A DNA stretch of 64,000 nucleotides from Shimia sp049116215 (GCF_049116215.1 NZ_JAGDZB010000005.1:289677-353676); one strand, 5' to 3'. Counted from the first letter of the stretch, positions 34,197 to 43,590 are shown. Translations and numbers: made by a program. Notes: generated by a model from the sequence alone, not told the origin.

Positions 34197-34996
34197 ACAT
34201 CGTTGATGTGATCCAAGGCGACAGCCCGATAGTGCTCGGACAACCCCATGGCGGCACCTTTGTGCCCGACGACATATTTGCGCGGCTTAATGCCAATGGG
34301 CAGGCGTTGGCGGACACGGACTGGCATATCACACAGCTCCACGACGGATTGCTGGATGGTGCGACGGTGGTGACATCGAACGTGCACCGCTATGTGATCG
34401 ACGCCAACCGCGATCCTGCCGGCGTGTCCCTTTATCCAGGGCAGAACACCACAACGCTGGTGCCGGTCACTGACTTTGACGGGCAAGCGATTTGGCGTGA
34501 CGGGCAAGCGCCATCCGAGGATGAGATCGCAAGCCGTTGTGATGCGTTTCACGCGCCTTATCATGCTGCACTGGCAGAAGAGATTGCCCGTGTGAAAGCC
34601 CGCCATGGCGTGGCGATCTTGTATGATTGCCACTCGATCCGCTCCACCATTCCCTTCCTTTTTGAGGGAGAACTGCCCGCGTTTTCTGTGGGCACCAATT
34701 CTGGCGCAACCTGTGACGACAGGATTGAGACCGTGGTGCGCAAAATTGCCTCTGTTGCCGATGGTTTTGATGCCGTCACCAACGGTCGGTTCAAAGGCGG
34801 TTGGACCACGCGTCACTATGGCCAGCCGGACCGCAACGAACATGCCATCCAGATGGAGCTAGCACAACGCACCTACATGCGCGAAGCGGCGCCCTGGACC
34901 TACTTGCCTGAGCGTGCCTCGGCACTACGGCCCCATCTAAAAATCATTCTTCAGACCCTCAATGAACTCGCCTTGTCTGGCGTGCTGACCCGATAA
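34193..34996 (+). CDS. hutG: N-formylglutamate deformylase
   Basis: 267 residues from ATG 34193, which overlaps the hutH stop (ATGA). It belongs to the N-formylglutamate amidohydrolase family and releases formate and glutamate. Conserved blocks are GQPHGGTFVP, DANRDP, LYDCHSIRS and the Arg/His-rich FKGGWTTRHYGQP. With hutF it completes the formylglutamate branch. Confidence 0.95.
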   Translation: MNIVDVIQGDSPIVLGQPHGGTFVPDDIFARLNANGQALADTDWHITQLHDGLLDGATVVTSNVHRYVIDANRDPAGVSLYPGQNTTTLVPVTDFDGQAIWRDGQAPSEDEIASRCDAFHAPYHAALAEEIARVKARHGVAILYDCHSIRSTIPFLFEGELPAFSVGTNSGATCDDRIETVVRKIASVADGFDAVTNGRFKGGWTTRHYGQPDRNEHAIQMELAQRTYMREAAPWTYLPERASALRPHLKIILQTLNELALSGVLTR

Positions 34997-35007
34997 GGAG
35001 ATTTGCC

Positions 35008-36681
35008 ATGACCGATCCACGCAAGAACACCCGTGATGTTTTTCCGCCTACCGGCACTGAGCTGAATGCCAAAAGCTGGATGACCGAGGCACCGTTGCGG
35101 ATGATGATGAACAACCTGCATCCAGATGTGGCCGAGAACCCGCATGAACTGGTGGTGTATGGCGGTATTGGCCGTGCGGCGCGCACCTGGAAAGACTTTG
35201 ACCTGATCGTCGACACGTTGAAGGATCTAGAGGGCGACGAGACCCTCATTGTGCAATCCGGCAAGCCTGTGGCGGTTGTCAGAACCCACGCGGATGCACC
35301 GCGTGTGTTGATTGCCAACTCCAATCTGGTACCGCATTGGGCCAACTGGGATCACTTCAACGAGCTCGATAAAAAAGGCCTGATGATGTATGGTCAGATG
35401 ACCGCCGGGTCGTGGATTTACATTGGCACGCAAGGCATTGTGCAGGGCACCTACGAGACCTTTGCTGAGGCGGGACGTCAGCATTACGGTGGTGACTTGA
35501 CCGGCAAATGGGTGCTGACAGGTGGTCTTGGCGGCATGGGCGGAGCGCAGCCTTTGGCGGCGGTGATGGCCGGGGCCTGTTGTTTGGCGGTGGAATGTGA
35601 CGAGACCCGCGCCGACTTCCGTCTGCGTACGCGCTATGTCGATGAGAAGACAGACAGCCTTGATGAGGCGCTCGAAATGATCGACCGTTGGACCAAGGCG
35701 GGCGAGGCCAAATCTGTGGCGCTGATTGCCAACGCGGCTGACATTTTCCCGGAAATCCACAAGCGGGGCATTCGGCCGGATATCGTGACTGACCAAACCT
35801 CGGCGCATGATCCGGTTAACGGCTATCTGCCACAGGGGTGGACCGTGGCGGAGTGGCGAGCAAAAGCGGAAACGGCGCCAAAAGAGGTGGAAAAGGCCGC
35901 ACGCGCAAGCATGACGGTGCAGGTTGAAGCCATGGTGGCCTTCCACGAGGATGGCGTGCCGACGGTCGACTACGGCAACAACATCCGCCAGATGGCGTTG
36001 GAAGAAGGATTGGAAAACGCCTTTGCCTTCCCGGGCTTTGTGCCTGCTTATATTCGTCCGCTGTTCTGCAAGGGTGTCGGCCCGTTCCGTTGGGCAGCGT
36101 TGTCCGGGGATCCGGAAGATATCTACAAGACTGATGAGGCCATGAAGAAGCTGTTCCCGGAGAACACGCATCTGCACAACTGGCTCGACATGGCGCGGGA
36201 TCGGATCGCGTTTCAGGGCCTGCCAGCGCGGATTTGCTGGATTGGTTTGGGGGATCGCCATCGCGCTGGGCTGATGTTCAACGAGATGGTGGCGTCTGGT
36301 GAGTTGAAGGCGCCGGTGGTGATTGGGCGCGATCATCTGGACAGCGGCTCGGTGGCCTCGCCAAATCGCGAAACTGAGGCGATGAAAGACGGCTCCGATG
36401 CGGTGTCGGATTGGCCGTTGCTCAATGCGCTGATTAACACGGCCTCTGGCGCCACCTGGGTGAGCCTGCATCATGGCGGTGGGGTTGGTATGGGATTTAG
36501 CCAGCACTCCGGTGTGGTGATTTGCGCGGATGGCACGCCTGAAGCCGAGAAAAGACTAGAGCGGGTTTTGTGGAATGATCCGGCGTCAGGCGTTTGGCGG
36601 CATGCGGATGCGGGCTATGAGAGTGCCGCAGATTGTGCCCGTGCGCATGGATTGCGGTTGCCGGGTATTTTGGGGGCGTAA
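35008..36681 (+). CDS. hutU: urocanate hydratase
   Basis: 557 residues, the full urocanase length. It converts urocanate to imidazolone propionate using tightly bound NAD. Typical blocks are YGGIGRAARTW, GGLGGMGGAQPLA (NAD-binding), RPDIVTDQTSAHDP, and FCKGVGPFRW. AAGGAG lies 8 bases before ATG 35008. It is the last gene of hutIHGU. No strong terminator is seen directly downstream. Confidence 0.97.
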   Translation: MTDPRKNTRDVFPPTGTELNAKSWMTEAPLRMMMNNLHPDVAENPHELVVYGGIGRAARTWKDFDLIVDTLKDLEGDETLIVQSGKPVAVVRTHADAPRVLIANSNLVPHWANWDHFNELDKKGLMMYGQMTAGSWIYIGTQGIVQGTYETFAEAGRQHYGGDLTGKWVLTGGLGGMGGAQPLAAVMAGACCLAVECDETRADFRLRTRYVDEKTDSLDEALEMIDRWTKAGEAKSVALIANAADIFPEIHKRGIRPDIVTDQTSAHDPVNGYLPQGWTVAEWRAKAETAPKEVEKAARASMTVQVEAMVAFHEDGVPTVDYGNNIRQMALEEGLENAFAFPGFVPAYIRPLFCKGVGPFRWAALSGDPEDIYKTDEAMKKLFPENTHLHNWLDMARDRIAFQGLPARICWIGLGDRHRAGLMFNEMVASGELKAPVVIGRDHLDSGSVASPNRETEAMKDGSDAVSDWPLLNALINTASGATWVSLHHGGGVGMGFSQHSGVVICADGTPEAEKRLERVLWNDPASGVWRHADAGYESAADCARAHGLRLPGILGA

Positions 36682-36842
36682 GCGGCGCGGACATGGCCAT
36701 TTTGGATTTGAGTGAGGGGCTTTGTGATTTGTGGATCGTGAAGCCGCCTCCGCCAAAATTGGAACCGCAATTCAAATTTCCCATCGTGTAATCAAGCATC
36801 TGGTGTAGGCTGGGCCTATTACACTTGTGAAGGATGCGCCGT

Positions 36843-37262
36843 ATGACCCCGGAACAGATCGCTTTGGTGCAAGGCAGTTTTCGGCAGGTGACGCCCATGG
36901 CGGCCCGCATTGCAGATCTGTTTTATGGGCGGTTGTTTGAGCTGGCGCCGGAGGTGCGGCCCCTGTTTTCTGACGATTTAGCAGAGCAGAAGAAAAAGCT
37001 GATGCAGATGCTGGGGCTGGCTGTCACGGGGCTCAATAGTCCGGAGACGTTGCTTCCAGCGGTGGTTGGCTTGGGGGAGCGACACAGAGAGTACGACGTT
37101 TCTCCCGAACATTACGCTTCTGTTGGCGAAGCCTTGATTTGGGCGCTGGGTCAAGGGCTCGGTGAGGCGTTCACAGACGAGGTGGCCATGGCTTGGGCGG
37201 CAGTTTACGGCACGCTTGCCGATGTGATGATTGGCGCAAGTTCCAGCGCAGCCCGGGCATAA
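36843..37262 (+). CDS. single-domain bacterial globin
   Basis: 139 residues. ATG 36843 is preferred because GAAGGA sits 8 bases upstream; ATG 36834 would leave no spacing. The sequence has a globin A-to-H helix pattern with SFRQVTPMAARIADLFYGRLFE, the proximal region RHREYDVSPEHYASVGEAL (proximal His in the RH or EH segment) and TDEVAMAWAAVYGTLAD. It resembles Vitreoscilla-type haemoglobins and the globin part of flavohaemoglobins; no reductase domain is attached. Likely role: oxygen or NO handling. It is convergent with the aldehyde dehydrogenase. Confidence 0.85.
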   Translation: MTPEQIALVQGSFRQVTPMAARIADLFYGRLFELAPEVRPLFSDDLAEQKKKLMQMLGLAVTGLNSPETLLPAVVGLGERHREYDVSPEHYASVGEALIWALGQGLGEAFTDEVAMAWAAVYGTLADVMIGASSSAARA

Positions 37263-37291
37263 AAAAGCCCCCGCCACAGCTGCGGCGGGGG
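37261..37291 (-). terminator. rho-independent terminator of the aldehyde dehydrogenase gene
   Basis: An 8-bp GC stem (CCCCCGCC with GGCGGGGG) is followed on the minus strand by CTTTTTT. It lies between two convergent genes and overlaps the end region of the globin gene. Confidence 0.88.
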
Positions 37292-37317
37292 AAGTTTCCT
37301 CACGGGGTAGGATAATC

Positions 37318-38841
37318 CTAGAAGAAACCCAACTTGTTTGGGTTGTAGCTCATCAGGATGTTCTTGGTCTGCTGGTAGTGGTCCAGCATCATCTTGTGGT
37401 TTTCGCGGCCAATACCGGACTGCTTGTACCCGCCAAATGCAGCGTGGGCTGGGTAGGCGTGGTAATTGTTCACCCAAACACGGCCAGCCTCAATCGCGCG
37501 GCCAAAGCGGTAGCAGGTGTTGGCGTCACGCGACCAGACACCTGCGCCGAGGCCGTACATGGTGTCATTGGCAATCTCGAGCGCTTCTTCTTCGGTTTTG
37601 AAGGTGGTCACGGAGACAACCGGGCCAAAGATTTCTTCCTGGAAGACGCGCATCTTGTTGTGGCCCTTCAGGATGGTTGGCTGAATGTAGTTGCCACCCG
37701 CCAGTTCACCGTTGAATTTGGCCGCTGCGCCACCGGTCAGAACTTCGGCACCTTCTTCCACACCGATGGTCAGGTAAGAGAGGATTTTCTCTTGCTGTTC
37801 CACAGAGGCCTGTGCGCCAACCATGGTTTCAGGGTTACGTGGGTCACCCTGTTTGATGGCCTGAACGCGGGCGATGGCACGTTTGATGAACTCTTCGTAG
37901 ATGTCTTCCTGGATCAGGGCACGGGACGGGCAGGTGCAGACTTCGCCTTGGTTGAAGGCAAATAGCACAAAGCCTTCGACCGCTTTGTCTAGGAAGGCGT
38001 CATCTTTGGCCATGACATCAGAGAAGAAGATGTTTGGCGATTTGCCGCCCAGTTCCAGCGTGACCGGGATCAGGTTGTCGGTGGCCGCTTCCATGATCTT
38101 TTTGCCGGTGGCGGTGGAGCCGGTGAAGGCGATCTTTGCGATACGCTTGGAGCTTGCCAGTGGGGCACCCACTTCGGCACCGTAGCCGTTTACGATGTTC
38201 AGAACACCAGCTGGCAGGAACTCGGACATGATTTCCGCAAGGATCATGATTGCGGCTGGGGTTTGCTCAGCTGGTTTCAGCACGATGCAGTTACCTGCGG
38301 CCAGAGCAGGGGCCAGTTTCCAAGCGGCCATCAGGATGGAGAAGTTCCATGGGATGATCTGACCAACAACGCCCAGAGGCTCGTGGAAGTGATACGCCAC
38401 GGTGTCCGCGTCAATCTCGGACATGTTGCCTTCCTGACCACGCAGCACGCCTGCGAAGTAGCGGAAGTGGTCAGCGGAAAGCGGAATGTCAGCCGCCATG
38501 GTTTCGCGGATTGGCTTACCGTTGTCCCAGGTCTCTGCTTGCGCGAGGCGCTCAAGGTTTGCGTCAATGGCGTCAGCCACTTTCAACAGCAGGTTGGAGC
38601 GCTCAGCCGCGGAGGTTTTTCCCCAAGCGTCTTTGGCGGCGTGCGCGGCGTCCAGCGCTTTTTCGATGTCGGCGGCGTCGGAACGGGCAACTTCGCAGAC
38701 TTTCTCGCCGGTGATCGGGGTGACGTTGTCAAAGTAGCGGCCGTTGACCGGTGCAACAAATTCGCCGCCGATGAAATTGTCGTAGCGATCTGCAAAAGGC
38801 GAGACGTAGGTGCCAGTCTCGGTGTGGGTCATGTCGTTCAT
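37318..38841 (-). CDS. NAD-dependent aldehyde dehydrogenase, acetaldehyde type (AcoD/ExaC-like)
   Basis: 507 residues, full ALDH length. Catalytic C302 lies in FNQGEVCTCPSR and the general base E263 in LELGGKSPN; cofactor motifs GQIIPWNFS and FTGSTATGK are intact. The closest group oxidises acetaldehyde and other short aliphatic aldehydes. Its codon choice and optimised sequence suggest high expression. A GAF/Fis regulator of AcoR type lies immediately upstream on the same strand and probably controls it. A strong terminator follows. Confidence 0.93.
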   Translation of the reverse strand: MNDMTHTETGTYVSPFADRYDNFIGGEFVAPVNGRYFDNVTPITGEKVCEVARSDAADIEKALDAAHAAKDAWGKTSAAERSNLLLKVADAIDANLERLAQAETWDNGKPIRETMAADIPLSADHFRYFAGVLRGQEGNMSEIDADTVAYHFHEPLGVVGQIIPWNFSILMAAWKLAPALAAGNCIVLKPAEQTPAAIMILAEIMSEFLPAGVLNIVNGYGAEVGAPLASSKRIAKIAFTGSTATGKKIMEAATDNLIPVTLELGGKSPNIFFSDVMAKDDAFLDKAVEGFVLFAFNQGEVCTCPSRALIQEDIYEEFIKRAIARVQAIKQGDPRNPETMVGAQASVEQQEKILSYLTIGVEEGAEVLTGGAAAKFNGELAGGNYIQPTILKGHNKMRVFQEEIFGPVVSVTTFKTEEEALEIANDTMYGLGAGVWSRDANTCYRFGRAIEAGRVWVNNYHAYPAHAAFGGYKQSGIGRENHKMMLDHYQQTKNILMSYNPNKLGFF

Positions 38842-38969
38842 AGTGGTCCTCCTCTAGGTCCGATCTCCTCCGATCGGATTGCAGGGAGGATGGCGTGTGC
38901 GGAGGCGCGCGTCAGGGAGGGGGCAAACGGTTGTGCAAACGAGGTGTCTCAGGGGTGAGACACATGGGG

Positions 38970-39926
38970 TCACGTTTCGTTAAGGCCGAGGCGTTTCATG
39001 CGGCGATAGAGCGTGGCGCGGCCAATGCCGAGTTGGCGCGCGGCCTGGCTGATGTTGCCGTCTGCGCGGGCGATGGCGCGAACTACGGCGGCGCGCTCGG
39101 CTTTTTCAAATCCGGTGGGGCCGTCTTCTCGCCCCAAGATGTCTGCGGCTGGGCGCGGCGTCAGCGCGGCGCTGCTTTCCATGCCAAAGACGCGGCGGGC
39201 CTCGCGGGTGGCGCCCACCACCAGATCATCGCTGTCGATGGCAAGCAGGGTGGCTGCCTCGGCGTCTTCACTTTCAGCGACCACAATGCGGGCGGTAGGG
39301 TAAGTGGCGCGGAAGTGGGCTTCCTCGATGGCACGGGCGGTTTGGGCGACCTGTGCAGCGATCAAACGGTTGAAGGCTTCTGTTTGGTCGGCGCGGGCGG
39401 AAGAAACGTCAAGCGCTGCGACAATGGAACCATCGCTGCCGTAGATAGGCGCGTCGATGCAGCTCATGCCGGTGTTGCAGGCAAAGAAGTGTTCGTCGCG
39501 GTGGATGATCAAGCGGCGGCCTTCGGTGAGGCAGGTGCCAATGCCATTGGTGCCTTCCTGTGCTTCGCTCCAGTCGGCACCATTGCACAGGCCCCAGTGA
39601 TCAAAAGTAGGGGCGTCCGCGTCGCTGAGCCGTTGATCCAGGATCACACCTTTGGCGTCTGACAGAAACACACCGCAGCCGGATTGGCCAACAAGGGCAT
39701 AAAGCGCGTCCAGACGTGGCGCGGCGACGGTCATAAATGTGTCGAGAGATGTGCGGCGGTGTTTGAGGCAGTCTTGGGTGACGCGGGCGACGTCGCGTTT
39801 TGAGGCAGGGTCCAACCCGTGTTTATGGGCAGAGCGGTGCCAGCTTGCGGCGAGGCGGGAATGTGCGGCAGCAGAGGGAGAAAAAGCAGCGTCCAGAACG
39901 CGGTCAACATGGGAAATGGGGCGCAT
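38970..39926 (-). CDS. AcoR-like regulator with GAF and Fis-type HTH, no AAA+ domain
   Basis: 318 residues. The N-terminal half is a GAF-type sensor related to AcoR (SWHRSAHKHGLDP, GTNGIGTCLTEG, HFFACNTGMSCIDAPI). A short middle region leads straight to a Fis-type helix-turn-helix (AIARADGNISQAARQLGIGRATLYRRMKRLGL). The sigma-54-interacting AAA+ domain that full AcoR has in between is absent, so it cannot be a conventional sigma-54 activator. It probably controls the adjacent aldehyde dehydrogenase gene, 128 bases downstream. Confidence 0.85.
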   Translation of the reverse strand: MRPISHVDRVLDAAFSPSAAAHSRLAASWHRSAHKHGLDPASKRDVARVTQDCLKHRRTSLDTFMTVAAPRLDALYALVGQSGCGVFLSDAKGVILDQRLSDADAPTFDHWGLCNGADWSEAQEGTNGIGTCLTEGRRLIIHRDEHFFACNTGMSCIDAPIYGSDGSIVAALDVSSARADQTEAFNRLIAAQVAQTARAIEEAHFRATYPTARIVVAESEDAEAATLLAIDSDDLVVGATREARRVFGMESSAALTPRPAADILGREDGPTGFEKAERAAVVRAIARADGNISQAARQLGIGRATLYRRMKRLGLNET

Positions 39927-40043
39927 GAGCGTCGCTCCGAATAGGTACTAAACTGAGGGTTGGCTTTAATTGGCTGCGGGTCTTGACGGGAAGCTACTAG
40001 AAAGCGGGCAAAAGGCAACTGCGACCAAAGACGCGGGCCTCTA

Positions 40044-40118
40044 TAAGAAAACGGCGACATCCTGGTGAGATGCCGCCGATGGGGAGGTGTCTTTGGGATA
40101 GGCCCGGTTGGCCGGGCC
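40044..40118 (-). terminator. tandem stem-loops ending the semialdehyde dehydrogenase gene
   Basis: Right after the stop a GGCCCGG/CCGGGCC hairpin occupies 40101-40118. A second near-perfect stem (40052-40077, CGGCGGCATC with GATGTCGCCG on the minus strand) is followed by TTTTCTT. The second has rho-independent form. Confidence 0.7.
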
Positions 40119-41633
40119 TTAGGTTTGTGTGGTTGGATCCAGCGCTGCGGGCAGGTTTTGGTAGCACACCGGACGCAGGAAGCGGCGGATGGATAGAGTA
40201 CCTACAGAGGTGGCACCGAAGTTGGTGGAAGCCGGGTATGGGCCGCCGTGTACCATGGTGTCGCTGACTTCAACGCCGGTTGGGAAACCGTTGGCCAGAA
40301 TACGGCCAGCCTTACGTTCCAGAATGGGCAGCAGGCTTTGCGCGGCTTCGGTGTCTGCGTCGTCCATGTGCAGGGTGCAGGTGAGCTGTCCCTGAAGCTG
40401 TTTGGCGACGGCACGCATCTCTTCGAGGTTTTCCGCAACCAGTATCACGCCAAGCGGACCAAAGACTTCCTCGCCAAGGACCTCATTGGCGAGCCAGTTC
40501 TGTGCGGTGGTTTGGTAGAGATAAGGCGTGGCACCGCGAAGGTCGCAGCTGGTTTTCAGAAGTTCCTGCACACCGGTGGTCTCGGCCACAAGCGTTTGAC
40601 CTTTGCGGTAGGCAGCGGCGATGCCGTCGGTGAGCATGGTTTGCTCTGGCTGATCAGTGAGTGCGGCGGTGGCTTCTTGTGCGAAGGTTTCAGCATCTTT
40701 GCCAGCCAGAACGACGGCGATGCCGGGGTTGGTGCAGAATTGGCCCGCACCCATGGTCAGGGAGCCTGCCCAGCCAGTTGCCAGATCCGCATGGCGATTG
40801 GCCAGCGCGGTCTCAAAGATGAACATCGGGTTCACGGAGCCCAACTCGCCAAAGAAGGGGATTGGTTCCGGGCGGGCGGCGCATTGGTCAAACAGGGCAC
40901 GGCCACCGGCGAGGGAGCCGGTGAAGCCCACCGCTTTGATCAGCGGGTGTTGCACCAAAGCTGAGCCAACAGCGCGGTTGCCACCCTGGATCAGGCTGAA
41001 GACGCCGGGATGAATGCCGCAAGATTTGATTGCCGCGTGGATAGCTTCGGCGATGATTTCGCCGGTGCCGGGGTGGGCGGAGTGTCCTTTGACTACAACG
41101 GGGCAGCCTGCGGCCAATGCGGCGGCGGTGTCGCCACCTGCAGTGGAGAAGGCCAGCGGGAAGTTGGAAGCGCCGAACACTGCCACGGGGCCGATCGGAC
41201 GCTGCATCATTTTGAGCTCAGGGCGTGGCATGGGGGCGCGGTCCGGCAGGGCGGGATCGTGGCGCAGGTCGAGGTAGTCGTCTTTGAGGATGTGCTCGGC
41301 AAACAGGCGCAATTGACCGGTGGTGCGGCCACGCTCACCTTGCAGGCGGGCTTCGGGCAGGCCGGTTTCCTGCGTGCCAATTTGCGTGATCGCTTCGGCA
41401 CGGGCTTCGATTTCATCCGCGATGGCGTTCAGGAAAGCGGCGCGATCGGCGCGGGAGGAGTAGCCAAAGCTCCAGAACGCGTCTTCTGCCGCTTGCACAG
41501 CGGCGTCGACGTTGTCGACGGTGCCGACGGAGAAATCATGCGCTGGGCCATGCGCAGGCTCGGAGGGGAATTTGGTATCGCCAGACACCCAGGTGCCAGC
41601 AATGAGGTGGTTGCCGTGAGGGACAAAAGTCAT
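40119..41633 (-). CDS. alpha-ketoglutarate semialdehyde dehydrogenase (2,5-dioxopentanoate dehydrogenase)
   Basis: 504 residues from ATG 41633; the frame upstream to 41696 lacks a ribosome site. ALDH superfamily: VFGASNFPLAFSTAGGDTA cofactor region, FTGSLAGGRALF, GELGSVNP with the general base, and catalytic Cys in GAGQFCTNPG. This subgroup (KGSADH) oxidises 2,5-dioxopentanoate to 2-oxoglutarate, the last step of trans-4-hydroxyproline degradation and also of some sugar-acid pathways. The hydroxyproline genes around it decide the assignment. A TTGTATCCAA operator lies 36 bases upstream of the start. Confidence 0.9.
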   Translation of the reverse strand: MTFVPHGNHLIAGTWVSGDTKFPSEPAHGPAHDFSVGTVDNVDAAVQAAEDAFWSFGYSSRADRAAFLNAIADEIEARAEAITQIGTQETGLPEARLQGERGRTTGQLRLFAEHILKDDYLDLRHDPALPDRAPMPRPELKMMQRPIGPVAVFGASNFPLAFSTAGGDTAAALAAGCPVVVKGHSAHPGTGEIIAEAIHAAIKSCGIHPGVFSLIQGGNRAVGSALVQHPLIKAVGFTGSLAGGRALFDQCAARPEPIPFFGELGSVNPMFIFETALANRHADLATGWAGSLTMGAGQFCTNPGIAVVLAGKDAETFAQEATAALTDQPEQTMLTDGIAAAYRKGQTLVAETTGVQELLKTSCDLRGATPYLYQTTAQNWLANEVLGEEVFGPLGVILVAENLEEMRAVAKQLQGQLTCTLHMDDADTEAAQSLLPILERKAGRILANGFPTGVEVSDTMVHGGPYPASTNFGATSVGTLSIRRFLRPVCYQNLPAALDPTTQT

Positions 41634-41664
41634 GTGGGACTCGCTGTTTGAAAAATTCAGTTGT

Positions 41665-41679
41665 GGATATTGTATCCAA
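41665..41679. promoter_or_regulatory. GntR operator site a (semialdehyde dehydrogenase promoter)
   Basis: The palindrome GGATA-TTG-TATCC at 41665-41677 contains the 10-mer TTGTATCCAA at 41670-41679. It lies 32-46 bases upstream of the 41633 start and next to the GntR gene's 3' end. Confidence 0.65.
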
Positions 41680-41724
41680 TTTGATTGAGCGTGCAAGTCC
41701 GTTCCGACAAAAAACGGCTTCGTC

Positions 41725-42402
41725 TCAGGTTTCGATGGCGCGTTTGGCTTCGATCAGCTCGAGCAGCTCGGTTTTTGTGCGTTCGATGTGTGCTGCCAGG
41801 AGCTCGCAGGCGGCGTCAGTGTTACGCTCACGCGCCAGTTTGAGCAGATTGCGGTGCTCTTCCTTGGCCGGCTCGCGCTGTTCCATCACACTCAGATGCA
41901 GGCGCACATAGCGGTCAGATTGGATGTTGATACGGTCGAGAATATCTTTGGTCAGGCTACGTCCAGCGGATGCATAAAGTGCGCTGTGGTACTCGTGGTT
42001 CAACGTGCCCCATCGCGCCACATCGTCCTCGTCATACGAAGTTTCCATTTGCTGTAAGATGTTCTCACACTTGTCAAAGTCGGCAAGCGACATCTGTGGA
42101 ATAGCGCGGCGGAAGAGGTCGGTTTCGATCAGAATGCGCAGGTCAAAAATTTCACCGATCTCAGCAATTGAGTGCTTGGTGACCGTGCCGCCCCGGTTGT
42201 TGGCCCATTGGATCAGACCTTCGGCATTAAGGCGCTTGAGCGCCTCACGGATCGGCATGCGGGAGACGTCGTATTCTTCAGCCAAGGCTTCCTGACGGAT
42301 CGGCTCGCCTTCAGACATGTCGCCGCTGAGGATACGCTCGCGCAGATCGTTGGCGATCATCTCAGGCAGACTCTGTTTGGTAACCGCGCGCTTTCCAGCC
42401 AT
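41725..42402 (-). CDS. GntR family regulator (FCD type) of hydroxyproline genes
   Basis: 225 residues. The winged helix-turn-helix is EPIRQEALAEEYDVSRMPIREALKRLNAEGLI, followed by an FCD domain (IFDLRILIETDLFRRAIPQM ... TLNHEYHSALYASAGRS) whose Asp/His residues typically bind metal and a carboxylate ligand. It lies between the semialdehyde dehydrogenase and reductase genes. A TTGGATACAA site 28 bases upstream of its own start suggests autoregulation. It is the obvious candidate to bind the repeated 10-mer throughout the locus; the inducer is probably a hydroxyproline-derived acid (inference). Confidence 0.88.
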   Translation of the reverse strand: MAGKRAVTKQSLPEMIANDLRERILSGDMSEGEPIRQEALAEEYDVSRMPIREALKRLNAEGLIQWANNRGGTVTKHSIAEIGEIFDLRILIETDLFRRAIPQMSLADFDKCENILQQMETSYDEDDVARWGTLNHEYHSALYASAGRSLTKDILDRINIQSDRYVRLHLSVMEQREPAKEEHRNLLKLARERNTDAACELLAAHIERTKTELLELIEAKRAIET

Positions 42403-42429
42403 GCCGTATCCCTCGTTCTAAGGTGTGTT

Positions 42430-42439
42430 TTGGATACAA
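42430..42439. promoter_or_regulatory. GntR operator site b (gntR promoter)
   Basis: TTGGATACAA, the reverse complement of the site-a 10-mer, 28 bases upstream of the regulator start. Confidence 0.6.
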
Positions 42440-42518
42440 CTACCGGCTGGATGCTGATTTTCCAACAAGATTTGCAGGCGGATTGTGGATTTGCGACTTG
42501 AGAATGGAGGTCAGTCTA

Positions 42519-42534
42519 TTGTATCCAATATCCA
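42519..42534. promoter_or_regulatory. GntR operator site c (reductase promoter)
   Basis: TTGTATCCAA at 42519-42528, followed directly by TATCCA, 26-41 bases upstream of the reductase ATG at 42560. Confidence 0.62.
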
Positions 42535-42559
42535 CGCAGTCAAATTTGGAGACATTGGT

Positions 42560-43573
42560 ATGACGGAATTGGTTCAGTTGCCGCTGGACGAGGTGCGTGC
42601 GCTTTCGGCACAGACACTGTCAGACGTGGGCTATGGCCCGCGCCATGCCGCGGCGATTTCCGAGATGCTTTATCAGTGCCAGCGTGACGATTGTCAGTCT
42701 CACGGGTTGTTTCGCCTGTTCATGTGTCATCAGACGATGAAGGCAGGGAAGATCGACGGGCATGCCTTGCCACATATTGATCCGTCGGATGGCGCCATTG
42801 TGCGGGTGGATGCGCGGGATGCGATGTCCATTCTGGCCGTGAACGAGGCAATGCCCTTGTTGATCGAGAAGGCCCGCAAGTTTGGCATGGCGGCCATGGC
42901 GGTGAACAACTGTTTTCACTTTTCCGCCCTTTGGCCAGAGGTCGAACTTTTGTCCGAAGAAGGGCTGGCTGGGCTGTCGATGGTGCCGAGCCACTCCTGG
43001 GTCGCGCCTGCGGGTGGCAAACGTGGGACATTGGGGACCAATCCACTGGCGTTTTCCTGGCCGCGTATGGGCAACCCATTTACGTTCGATTTTGCCACCA
43101 GCGGGTTTGCGCGGGGGGAGATTGAGCTGTACCTGCGGGCTGGCAAGCCGTTGCCAGAAGGTGTGGCGGTGGATGCGGACGGCAAACCGACAACCGACCC
43201 GCAAGCGGCGTTGGATGGCGCGATGTTGACATTTGGTGGCTATAAAGGCTCTGCACTGTCAATCATGATTGAGCTGATGGCAGGGCCGTTGATTGATGAT
43301 CTGACCAGTGCGGAAAGCATGGCGTTTGCCGAAGGGCAGGGCGGCGCGCCGTATCATGGGCAGATTATTCTTGCGTTTGACCCGTATCGCCTGAGCGGTA
43401 GGCGTGTGGCGGAAAATGATGCGCGGGCGGAGCGGTTGTTTGCGGATATTCTGGATCAGGGCGCGCGTTTGCCGTCACAACGGCGGTTTGAAGCGCGGGC
43501 GCGTAATACCGCGCGCGGATATGTTGAGGTGCCAAAGGCGCTTCTGGAGGATTTGAAGAAACTGGGCGGCTAA
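42560..43573 (+). CDS. Ldh2/MDH2 family NAD(P)-dependent reductase, probable delta1-pyrroline-2-carboxylate reductase
   Basis: 337 residues from ATG 42560 (GGAG 8 bases upstream; the frame extends to 42485 without a ribosome site). It belongs to the malate/L-lactate dehydrogenase-like family: CQRDDCQSHGLFRL, AVNNCFHFSALWP, GGKRGTLGTNPLAFSWP and FGGYKGSALSIMIELMAG. Members reduce delta1-pyrroline-2-carboxylate or delta1-piperideine-2-carboxylate to proline or pipecolate. The two 3-hydroxyproline dehydratases in the adjacent operon yield pyrroline-2-carboxylate, so this enzyme would make L-proline from it. The pathway assignment rests on neighbours. Confidence 0.85.
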   Translation: MTELVQLPLDEVRALSAQTLSDVGYGPRHAAAISEMLYQCQRDDCQSHGLFRLFMCHQTMKAGKIDGHALPHIDPSDGAIVRVDARDAMSILAVNEAMPLLIEKARKFGMAAMAVNNCFHFSALWPEVELLSEEGLAGLSMVPSHSWVAPAGGKRGTLGTNPLAFSWPRMGNPFTFDFATSGFARGEIELYLRAGKPLPEGVAVDADGKPTTDPQAALDGAMLTFGGYKGSALSIMIELMAGPLIDDLTSAESMAFAEGQGGAPYHGQIILAFDPYRLSGRRVAENDARAERLFADILDQGARLPSQRRFEARARNTARGYVEVPKALLEDLKKLGG

Positions 43574-43590
43574 GGCCCGCCCAGCCTGTT

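Noticed and set aside
35227..36507. 426-codon minus-strand frame opposite hutU
   Set aside because: Shadow frame of urocanase, low-complexity composition and no start signal.
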